Origin: Anaerolineae bacterium
GTDB taxonomy: Bacteria; Chloroflexota; Anaerolineae; Anaerolineales; Anaerolineaceae
Direction: 5' to 3'
Assembly: GCA_013314735.1 (NCBI GenBank)
Contig: JABUFD010000004.1
Coordinates: 62,001 to 126,000 of the forward strand
Length of the DNA stretch: 64,000 nucleotides
The stretch's first letter is position 1; each line of letters starts with the position of its first letter. The translations under genes and the position numbers were made by a program. Below the pieces are notes generated by a model. The model saw nothing but the letters and a program-made list of their open reading frames with translations, made no database searches and was not told the origin of the DNA. Shown here one piece after another: positions 28,755 through 35,647 of the stretch.

Positions 28755-30316
28755 GCAGACACCTCCTCTGAAGATGCTTCGTCATTATCCGGATCATACT
28801 TGGAAAGATGCTGTTTCTCCAATTTCGGGCGCCGCGTCGGCCACAGACCCTCCGGCCGGACGATCATCATCACCACCAACAACACGCCGAAGACCAGCAA
28901 ACGGTAGTCGGTAAGGTCACGCAGCAATTCCGGAATGCCTTTTAGCACAAATGACCCGAGGATGACACCGGGCAGGCTGCCCATGCCGCCAACAATCACC
29001 AGGCAGAGGACATTGATCGAAACCATCAGCACATGGTCTTCCGGGCCGGTAAACTGGTTGCGGGAAGCAAAAATGGCGCCGCCAATCCCCGCGAATGCCG
29101 CGCCCAATGCCAAGGCAAGGATTTTGTACTGGTACGTATTCACCCCGGTCGCACGGGATACGGTCTGGTCACCCTGCACCGAAAGCCAGGCGCGCCCGGT
29201 GCGGGAGTATTGCAAACGGTAAGCAATGAACACCCCCACCAGTACACCCACCAGAATCAGGTGCATAAAATTGACATCAGAATTAAACTTCAAACCGAAA
29301 ATTGCCGGTTGGGCGATCGCCCGTAACCCTTTGGGTCCACCTGTGAACCAGGTCAGTGAGTCGCTTTTGATCAGGATGCGGATAATCTCGCCGAATCCGA
29401 GGGTTACAATCGCCAGGTAGTCGCCACGCAGATTCAGGATCGGCAGTCCCAGCAGAATGCCGGTCAGCGCCGCGACAAGGATGGAAGCCAGCAACGCTGG
29501 CCAGAAGCCCAGTTGGATGCCCAGCGGTTCCGGCGAAGAAAGCAGGCCCATGGCATATGCGCCTATGGCGAAAAACGCCACATAACCCAGTACCAATTGG
29601 CCGGAAAGCCCGACAATAATATTCATCCCCAAGCCAAGCAGGATGTACAATCCCACGGTTCCCATCACATAGTTCCAGTACGACCCCCACACAAACGGCA
29701 TCAGGAACAACAGTAACAGGGCGCCAACCATGAAAAACAATTTGCTGTAGCGGCCTGCCACCACCTGCTGTACGCGTGGAGCCTGCCAGGCAGAACGAAT
29801 TTTCTCCTGGCTGTTTGCCATCCACCGGGCGCGCCATTCTGCCCGTGCCGCCCCTTTGTTAAAAGCACCGCCCAGGATTGCTCCTGCTGCAAAGATGATG
29901 ACTGTGATCAAAATTGCTGGCAGCAAGCCAATGCCGAACAGGTAGGTTTCCATCACATCAGGCGATACCATGACCAGGTAATTGCGAAGGTCCGTTCCGT
30001 TCAGGTGAATACTGCCCAATACTGCCAGCGGAACAGCCAGAATCACACCACCGATCAACCCGGCAGCAGCACTGCTCGTCAGCACATTTTTCCAATCATC
30101 ATTGGGAAGCCCCCTCTTTGAGGAGGCCATCAAACCGCCAAAAAAGCCAAACAAGGCGATAACAAACCCATACGTTACCGGTGTTGGGCGGTAACTATCA
30201 CCGATGATATTGGCCAACACCACCGTAAAGGCAGTCAGAGACAGGAACACCATCACCACACCCAGGGTGATCCCGGTGTTGAGACCCTTCTGGAGAGCTG
30301 TAACATTTTTCTTCAT
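28751..30316 (-). CDS. livM: Branched-chain amino-acid ABC transporter permease LivM, N-terminally extended
   Basis: A 521-residue permease. The core from about residue 210 onward has the LivM signature (YILLGLGMNIIVGLSGQLVLG, then LPILNLRGDYLAIVTLGFGEI) and 8-10 helices. Ahead of it lies an extra region of about 200 residues with four or more helices (about 15-38, 45-62, 80-102, 130-152) and a basic cytoplasmic stretch. E. coli LivM is 425 residues and many bacterial LivM proteins are near 300. The extension is not a recognised domain. The start overlaps the livH stop by one base. Confidence 0.93.
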   Translation of the reverse strand: MKKNVTALQKGLNTGITLGVVMVFLSLTAFTVVLANIIGDSYRPTPVTYGFVIALFGFFGGLMASSKRGLPNDDWKNVLTSSAAAGLIGGVILAVPLAVLGSIHLNGTDLRNYLVMVSPDVMETYLFGIGLLPAILITVIIFAAGAILGGAFNKGAARAEWRARWMANSQEKIRSAWQAPRVQQVVAGRYSKLFFMVGALLLLFLMPFVWGSYWNYVMGTVGLYILLGLGMNIIVGLSGQLVLGYVAFFAIGAYAMGLLSSPEPLGIQLGFWPALLASILVAALTGILLGLPILNLRGDYLAIVTLGFGEIIRILIKSDSLTWFTGGPKGLRAIAQPAIFGLKFNSDVNFMHLILVGVLVGVFIAYRLQYSRTGRAWLSVQGDQTVSRATGVNTYQYKILALALGAAFAGIGGAIFASRNQFTGPEDHVLMVSINVLCLVIVGGMGSLPGVILGSFVLKGIPELLRDLTDYRLLVFGVLLVVMMIVRPEGLWPTRRPKLEKQHLSKYDPDNDEASSEEVSA

Positions 30317-31419
30317 TAGACCTTCTCCTCGGACAAACGTTCACCCAGTAAACCGGAGGGGCGGAAGATCAGTACCAGGATCAGGATGGTAAAAGCGATC
30401 ACATCCTTCAACTGAAAATCTATGCCCAGCATCGCTGGGCCCAACGATTCCAGGATACCAAGGGTCATTCCACCCAGCATAGCGCCGGGAATATTGCCAA
30501 TCCCCCCCATGACAGCAGCGGTGAAGGCTTTCATACCAGGGATATATCCTACATAATGATTTAACAAACCGTTGTGAACCCCCCACATCACCCCGGCAGC
30601 ACCGGCGAGAATACCACTGATGATGAACGTGCGGCTGATAACCGCATCCACATTGATACCCATCAGTGCTGCGGCACCTTTGTCTTCAGCAACCGCGCGC
30701 ATCGAACGCCCCAACTTGGTCTTTTGCACCAGCAAATACAGGCCGAGCATCAACAGGATCGACAGAACAAAAGAAAAGATTCCGGTGTAAGGAACCAGCA
30801 CATTGTTCCCTGCAATCGGAATCTCCAGGCCCAGACCCCGGTCAAGCAGCGTGGGGTTCAGGTAGGTTCGCCGCTGCGGGCCGAAAAGAAGCATGGCGGC
30901 ATTTTGAAGGAATATCGAAGCGCCAATCGCGCTGATCAGCGGCACCAGGCGTGGCGCCTTGCGCAGCGGTCGATAAGCAATTTTTTCAAGGAAATAACCT
31001 GCCAGGGCAGAAACCAGCATGCCCACCAGAAAAGCCACAAGGATCGAGAGCACAGGAAAAGCATTCAACAGCACCTGCTCAGGATTTTCCGGGCCAGGTG
31101 AAGGGATAAAGGCCAGCAATTCAAATACAAAATACCCGGCAAAGGATCCCAACATCATCACTTCGCCGTGTGCAAAATTTATCATTAACAAAATACCATA
31201 CACCAGCGTATACCCAATTGCAATCAGGGCGTACATCCCCCCAATGATCAAACCCGTAATTGCAAATCGTGCCCATGTGTCTGGCCCATACAGGCGTTGG
31301 ATCAGAATGACATCCACCAACCGCCACACCAATAAAGCCAGCACAAGAATCCCTAAAATCATTCGGACCCATTTGCTGGCATTAAGGTCGGATGGGACAA
31401 GCTTTTTCAAAGTTTCCAT
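30316..31419 (-). CDS. livH: Branched-chain amino-acid ABC transporter permease LivH
   Basis: A 367-residue permease with about eight to nine helices. The LivH motif GGMYALIAIGYTLVYGIL and the loop MRAVAEDKGAAALMGIN, which contacts the ATPases, are both present. It is about 60 residues longer than E. coli LivH (308) because of one additional N-terminal helix (residues about 19-35). It is separated from livK by 184 bases that hold a 12-base-pair hairpin. Confidence 0.95.
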   Translation of the reverse strand: METLKKLVPSDLNASKWVRMILGILVLALLVWRLVDVILIQRLYGPDTWARFAITGLIIGGMYALIAIGYTLVYGILLMINFAHGEVMMLGSFAGYFVFELLAFIPSPGPENPEQVLLNAFPVLSILVAFLVGMLVSALAGYFLEKIAYRPLRKAPRLVPLISAIGASIFLQNAAMLLFGPQRRTYLNPTLLDRGLGLEIPIAGNNVLVPYTGIFSFVLSILLMLGLYLLVQKTKLGRSMRAVAEDKGAAALMGINVDAVISRTFIISGILAGAAGVMWGVHNGLLNHYVGYIPGMKAFTAAVMGGIGNIPGAMLGGMTLGILESLGPAMLGIDFQLKDVIAFTILILVLIFRPSGLLGERLSEEKV

Positions 31420-31553
31420 GTGACCTTCTCACTTTCCTGCTTTACACCGATATTCTGCATTGCCAAATGGTCGAAGGCATCTTTGGCAGGTAGATCAACA
31501 ATAAAGAATCAAGCGTTTACCGCTCCTTCAGCGGTAATTATAACAACAGAAAT

Positions 31554-31580
31554 TGGTGGGGAGAGTAACTCTCCCCACCA
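31554..31580 (-). terminator. Intercistronic hairpin between livK and livH
   Basis: A perfect 12-base-pair stem (31554-31565 with 31569-31580) with loop TAA, 24 bases past the livK stop. A second stem TTACCGC/GCGGTAA lies at about 31517-31537. T runs after them are weak, so they more likely trim or stabilise livK mRNA, or terminate partially, than stop all transcription. This gives more binding protein than permease, as is usual for such operons. Confidence 0.65.
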
Positions 31581-31603
31581 TTCACATCAATTCGGCAAAG
31601 AGA

Positions 31604-32815
31604 TTACTTTGTGAAGGGAATCCAGGTGGATCCACCTGCACCATCACTGACAACTTCGTAAAACGAAGGGCCAGAGGCATTGCATTCGCCAGTCGCATCG
31701 CACACCACTGCGCCGGTGAGACCATTGTAATTGGTGCCACGGACGGCCGCAACCATTGCGCTGCGTGGAATATAGAGGGTGTCACCATCAACAAAGGCAA
31801 CGCTCATCGCTGCATTCATCAGGGTGTAAGCTGTATCGTAAGCACTCCAGGTGAAGGCGCTCAACTCACCCGCTGCCAGGCCGAACTTGGTCTGGTATGC
31901 GGTATCAAAGGCGGTCTTCTCATCCGAATCTGGGGGAACCAGGGAAGCAGCAATGGAACCAATGCCGTTTGCACCGGTTTTCTGGGTGAATTCCACACCA
32001 AAAGTGCCATCGCAGCCGAAGAGGGTCACGCCGGTCAGACCAGCCTGCGCCCATTGGTTCGCCATCACAATCGCTTCCGCGGCATATCCACCGTAGTACA
32101 CTGCCTCAGGACCGGCAGCCGCAATCGCGGCCAGAGTGGCGGAATAATCGGCTTCACCGGGGGTAACGGCTTCGTAGGCAACCACTTCACCGCCCATCGA
32201 TTCAAAATTCGCCTGCACTTCGTCAGCAAGGCCCTGACCGTAGGCAGAACCGTCATGCACCAGGGCAAGCTTGCTGACACCCAGGTCGTTCTTCAACATT
32301 TCTGCCGCAAATTTTGCCTGTACCGCATCGGTGAAGGCCAGACGGTTGAAGACGGTGGAACCCATCTGGGTCAGCGGAGGATTGGTGGCGGAAGGTGACA
32401 TCATCGGGAAACCGGCGTCTTCGTAAATCGGCATCGCCGCTTCAGATTCACCCGAGAAAATATGGCCAGCAATGGCAACCATGGTTTCATCGGTGACGAA
32501 CTTGCTGGCAACCGCGGCGCCCTGTTCAGGTGAGCCGCCGGTGTCCTCGGCGATCAGTTCGAAATTAAAACCCTCAAGGCCGCCGGCTGCGTTGACTTCG
32601 TCAATCGCAACCATGGCACCCTGGGAGATGTCCTTGCCAAACATGGCATAGTCACCCAGCATCGGACCGGCCATACCGATTTTAACAGTTTCGCCTTTTT
32701 CAATCACAGCACAGCCAAGGGGATCAGATTCACACGCTTCAGGAACCTTTGAACCGCAGGCTGCCAGTGCAGTGGCGAGCATCACAATTACCAATAAAAC
32801 AGAGAGCTTCTTCAT
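31604..32815 (-). CDS. livK: Branched-chain amino-acid-binding lipoprotein LivK
   Basis: A 403-residue solute-binding protein of ABC class 4 (Leu/Ile/Val or amide family). The signal peptide ends in the lipobox LAAC (residues 16-19), so the protein is anchored by lipid on the outer face of the membrane. A short Cys-containing segment (PEACESDPLGCAVI) precedes the first domain, which starts VKIGMAGPMLGDYAMFGKD. The ATG at 32815 is preferred over one seven codons upstream, because it places the KK at the start of the signal peptide and GAGGAG about 9 bases away. The true ligand is not certain. It is first in livKHMGF and has its own promoter. Confidence 0.94.
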   Translation of the reverse strand: MKKLSVLLVIVMLATALAACGSKVPEACESDPLGCAVIEKGETVKIGMAGPMLGDYAMFGKDISQGAMVAIDEVNAAGGLEGFNFELIAEDTGGSPEQGAAVASKFVTDETMVAIAGHIFSGESEAAMPIYEDAGFPMMSPSATNPPLTQMGSTVFNRLAFTDAVQAKFAAEMLKNDLGVSKLALVHDGSAYGQGLADEVQANFESMGGEVVAYEAVTPGEADYSATLAAIAAAGPEAVYYGGYAAEAIVMANQWAQAGLTGVTLFGCDGTFGVEFTQKTGANGIGSIAASLVPPDSDEKTAFDTAYQTKFGLAAGELSAFTWSAYDTAYTLMNAAMSVAFVDGDTLYIPRSAMVAAVRGTNYNGLTGAVVCDATGECNASGPSFYEVVSDGAGGSTWIPFTK

Positions 32816-32848
32816 TTGTACTTTCTCCTCAAACAATAAGATGTACCA

Positions 32849-32876
32849 ACAATATTTAGACCAGATGGTCTGTAAA
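32849..32876 (-). promoter_or_regulatory. livK promoter with operator-like inverted repeat in the spacer
   Basis: On the minus strand TTTACA (32871-32876) and TATTGT (32849-32854) are 16 bases apart. The spacer holds the inverted repeat AGACCA-TC-TGGTCT (32858-32871). Transcription should start near 32842, 27 bases before livK. A dimeric regulator bound here would block RNA polymerase directly. Confidence 0.6.
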
Positions 32877-33017
32877 CACTTTTCTCCTTGTCCTCATCAT
32901 GAAACTTCTCCGAATTCAAGCGAGGACTGTTTCGATCAAACTGACATTTTTTGTTTTAGAGAATTTCCTCCTTTGTGTCTGAATGTGACGAACTTTGCCG
33001 TTGGGTTTTCCATTCCT

Positions 33018-33049
33018 AACAAAAACCGCCCTCCTGTCTGGTTGGCGGT
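33018..33049 (-). terminator. Terminator of the short unit upstream of livK
   Basis: On the minus strand ACCGCC (33049-33044) pairs with GGCGGT (33030-33025), followed directly by TTTTGTT. It lies 26 bases after the 33-codon ORF and about 200 bases before livK. It would end the transcript starting near 33255 at about 238 bases. Confidence 0.72.
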
Positions 33050-33074
33050 CGTTTGGGCTTTTCCTTGTCCTGCT

Positions 33075-33176
33075 TTACTGGGCCTTTACTTCTCCTGCCA
33101 AACCAGCATTTTTCGCTGTGACAATCAGAGCGAATACCAGAATGTAGTAAAGCATAAGCCAGGGCATAGGGGACAT
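33075..33176 (-). CDS. Putative 33-residue hydrophobic peptide gene (or ncRNA) upstream of livK
   Basis: Minus-strand ATG at 33176, stop TAA at 33075-33077. The peptide has a hydrophobic core of about 17 residues (WLMLYYILVFALIVTA) after a short N-terminus and a polar tail with Lys, Glu and Gln, which is the form of a one-helix membrane peptide. Ten of 33 residues are Leu, Ile or Val, so a leader-peptide role for the liv genes is also possible. No good ribosome-binding site precedes the ATG. A neat hairpin (TTCGCT...AGCGAA) falls inside the ORF, so a non-coding RNA of about 238 bases is the alternative. The unit has a consensus promoter and its own terminator. Confidence 0.45.
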   Translation of the reverse strand: MSPMPWLMLYYILVFALIVTAKNAGLAGEVKAQ

Positions 33177-33261
33177 GATGATCTATCGTATTTGGTTTTG
33201 GAAATTTTTTGGGAGAGTTGGGTGGAATGGAGGTGCATCACACCTTCATATGATTTTGCTT

Positions 33262-33289
33262 ATTATACATGACAGGAAACCATTGTCAA
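33262..33289 (-). promoter_or_regulatory. Consensus promoter driving the short unit upstream of livK
   Basis: On the minus strand an exact TTGACA (33284-33289) and an exact TATAAT (33262-33267) are separated by 16 bases. This is the best promoter in the window. Start of transcription is expected near 33255. The rest of the roughly 170 bases between it and the plus-strand nucleoside phosphorylase promoter shows nothing I can name. Confidence 0.85.
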
Positions 33290-33460
33290 TAGATGACGCG
33301 GATTATTTCGCCGCATTTCACCTTATACGTGTATTTATACGTTTTAAAACATATTGCAGAGCAGAAGAGGTAGTTGCTCATTATGTTTCTCAACACAAAT
33401 TCATAGGGATTTGCTTTGTCCATAAAAACAGGTGACATCTTCCCGTCATCTCTACTCCAA

Positions 33461-33490
33461 TTTCACTACGCGGTAATGAACAGGTATAAT
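33461..33490 (+). promoter_or_regulatory. Probable promoter of the purine nucleoside phosphorylase gene
   Basis: TATAAT at 33485-33490 with TTTCAC at 33461-33466, spacing 18. The expected start near 33497 leaves a leader of about 27 bases containing AGGAGG. The -35 match is only moderate. Confidence 0.5.
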
Positions 33491-33523
33491 AAATGCATGG
33501 AACAGGCAAATTCAGGAGGTTTT

Positions 33524-34360
33524 ATGGAAAACGTGATGACACTCGAACAGATTCAGGAAGCAGCTTCCGCGATCCGCAGCCACATATCCCACCAACCAGA
33601 AATCGCCATGATCCTGGGGTCGGGTCTGGGGTCGCTGGCAGATATGGTGGAAAACCCGGTGCTGATCCCTTACGGCAGTATCCCCCATTTTCCGCAATCC
33701 ACCGTCCAGGGACATTCAGGCCAGTTTGTAGTCGGAACACTGAATGGCAGACAGGTGATGATCATGCAGGGCAGAGTCCATTTTTATGAAGGGTACAGCC
33801 CGAACGAAATCACATTTCCCATCCGCGTCATGAAACTCCTCGGCATTGAGACCCTGGTTGTGACCAATGCTGCGGGTGGCATCAACCGCGCATTCAATGC
33901 CGGTGAATTGATGTTGATTGATGACCACATCAACTTCCTTGGAATGGCTGGCTTTCACCCCCTGCGCGGCAGGAATGAAGAGGAACTCGGTCCCCGTTTT
34001 CCTGATATGAGCCAGGCCTACGATCGCCAATTAAAAGAACTCACACGGGCGAAAGCGCGCCAGTTGGGGATACCACTCCACGAAGGCATCTATTGCTGCC
34101 TGTCTGGTCCTACCTTTGAAACCCCTGCTGAACTTCGCTTTCTGCAAGCCATGGGCGCTGATGCGGTTGGCATGTCCACCGCACCGGAAGTAACTGTAGC
34201 CCGTCATATGAATATGCGGGTATTGGGCATCTCCAGCATCACCAACATCACCTCCCTCGATGGCGAGCACAAGGCTTCCCACGAAGAGGTGATGGCGTAT
34301 GGCAAGCAAGTTGCAATTCACCTGAAAGAACTATTGCTGCATCTGGTACCGGAACTGTAA
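33524..34360 (+). CDS. punA: Purine nucleoside phosphorylase
   Basis: A 278-residue enzyme of the trimeric (family I) PNP/MTAP group, splitting inosine or guanosine with phosphate to base and ribose 1-phosphate. Motifs are GSGLGSLAD (phosphate binding), HFPQSTVQGHSG, QGRVHFYEG, TNAAGGIN and the base-site region GPTFETPAELRFL with downstream SVT/MSTAPEV. The ATG at 33524 has AGGAGG 4-5 bases upstream and is preferred over the ATG at 33497, which falls at the predicted transcription start. The length equals the family norm. The next gene follows after 21 bases. Confidence 0.93.
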   Translation: MENVMTLEQIQEAASAIRSHISHQPEIAMILGSGLGSLADMVENPVLIPYGSIPHFPQSTVQGHSGQFVVGTLNGRQVMIMQGRVHFYEGYSPNEITFPIRVMKLLGIETLVVTNAAGGINRAFNAGELMLIDDHINFLGMAGFHPLRGRNEEELGPRFPDMSQAYDRQLKELTRAKARQLGIPLHEGIYCCLSGPTFETPAELRFLQAMGADAVGMSTAPEVTVARHMNMRVLGISSITNITSLDGEHKASHEEVMAYGKQVAIHLKELLLHLVPEL

Positions 34361-34381
34361 GGTTATTCGGAAAAACCGGCG

Positions 34382-35083
34382 ATGAATGAAATTCTCAAAC
34401 TGTTGAATGAATTCTTCCGTTTGCTTGAACGGTATGAAATCTGGGCCTATGTGATCCTGGGGGTGATCGCATTCTTTTTCATTCAACGGCTGATGAACGC
34501 CATGGATGCCATGAAGTTGGCCACGTTCAAGTTGGAAAAAGATGTGGCTACCCGGCGTTTCCAGGCGAATGTGGCGGGATTGGTCATACTTTTCCTGGTG
34601 GGTGGTTTCATCTTCACATCTGTAACCTTCATTGCCCCGGCTGTACCATGGGATGGCAGCCTCTCCACCCCCACCATTGACCTGCTGGTAACTCCCACCA
34701 CAACCATGGCACCCACAGAAGATGTGGTATTGTTCCCCGGAGAGACCACCCCCACGCCCGTCTTCGGCAGCGATGGCTGCGTGGCCGGGGTGTTTGAATG
34801 GACCTACCCACTGGAGGGTGATGGCATCTCGGGCGTGATCGAGCCACGCGGCACGGTGAATTTTGCCACCCTGGGCTTTTATAAGTATGAGTACGCCCCT
34901 GCCGGTAGCGATGATTGGCAAACAATTTCGGCTGGGAACCAGTTAATCGAAGACCAGCTATTAGGCGGTGCCTGGAACACTGAAACCGTCACACCCGGCC
35001 TGTACCAGCTTCGGCTGATCGCCACCGATAACCAGAATAATTATTTACCGCCATGCACCATCAACGTGCAAATCAACCCGTAA
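34382..35083 (+). CDS. Membrane protein of unknown function
   Basis: A 233-residue protein. Two membrane helices are predicted (about residues 20-39, AYVILGVIAFFFIQRLM, and 61-81, VAGLVILFLVGGFIFTS), separated by a basic stretch. A Thr/Pro-rich linker (TPTTTMAPTEDV, about 100-125) leads to an external beta-rich domain of about 110 residues with two Cys (about residues 138 and 225) that could pair. The end of this domain (TPGLYQLRLIATDNQNNYLPPC) reads like the last strands of an Ig-like fold, similar in style to the beta segments of the exported protein at 5822. No function is assigned. It is probably co-transcribed with punA and the GNAT gene. Confidence 0.65.
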   Translation: MNEILKLLNEFFRLLERYEIWAYVILGVIAFFFIQRLMNAMDAMKLATFKLEKDVATRRFQANVAGLVILFLVGGFIFTSVTFIAPAVPWDGSLSTPTIDLLVTPTTTMAPTEDVVLFPGETTPTPVFGSDGCVAGVFEWTYPLEGDGISGVIEPRGTVNFATLGFYKYEYAPAGSDDWQTISAGNQLIEDQLLGGAWNTETVTPGLYQLRLIATDNQNNYLPPCTINVQINP

Positions 35084-35099
35084 CCCATTGGAGCCCGCA

Positions 35100-35639
35100 A
35101 TGCCAAAAATTGAGATCATGCCATGTACCCCCCAGGAAGCTGCCAGCCTGTATTCAATGAACCATGCTTATTTTACCGATTTCACCTGGCAGATGGATCG
35201 CAAAATTGAACCTCTCGCAGTGGGTACCCGTTTTCACCAGGTGCGTCTTCCCCGGCAAATGATTGTGGAACCGCCACTCACGGCAGAGGAGAGATTGACG
35301 CAGAACCTGCAAGCCGATACGGCATTGGTCGCCTCCCATGACCAGGAAACGGTTGGGTATGTTGTATTGCAAAAAATGCACAACGCCAAAGCCGTACGTG
35401 TGATTGACTTTGTCGTGCGCCAAAAAATGCGGCGAAAGGGTATTGGTACTGCTTTGCTGCTGGCCGCACAGGATTGGAGCCTGCACGAGGGCTGCCAGCG
35501 CATACTCGTCGAAGTGCAATCCAAGAACTATCCCGCCATCCAACTCGTCACCCGCCTTGGGTATGAGTACTGTGGTTTCCATGAGTATCACTTTGCCAAC
35601 CATGATATCGTGGTTTTTTTCTCGACCTACCTCAAATAA
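35100..35639 (+). CDS. GNAT-family N-acetyltransferase
   Basis: A 179-residue GNAT protein. The acetyl-CoA-binding motif A is seen as VVRQKMRRKGIGTALL, with the preceding beta-4 strand AVRVIDF; motif B follows (QSKNYPAIQLVTRLGYEYCGFHEY). The N-terminal half is divergent and contains several aromatic residues, so the substrate cannot be inferred. The family acetylates amines on small molecules, proteins or antibiotics. GGAG stands 6 bases before the ATG. It lies 16 bases after the membrane protein gene and 8 bases before the next gene. Confidence 0.85.
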   Translation: MPKIEIMPCTPQEAASLYSMNHAYFTDFTWQMDRKIEPLAVGTRFHQVRLPRQMIVEPPLTAEERLTQNLQADTALVASHDQETVGYVVLQKMHNAKAVRVIDFVVRQKMRRKGIGTALLLAAQDWSLHEGCQRILVEVQSKNYPAIQLVTRLGYEYCGFHEYHFANHDIVVFFSTYLK

Positions 35640-35647
35640 TTCACCCC

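Noticed and set aside
31553-32398. A 281-codon plus-strand frame opposite livK
   Set aside because: It is antisense to a well-supported lipoprotein gene, has no ribosome-binding site and contains no domain.
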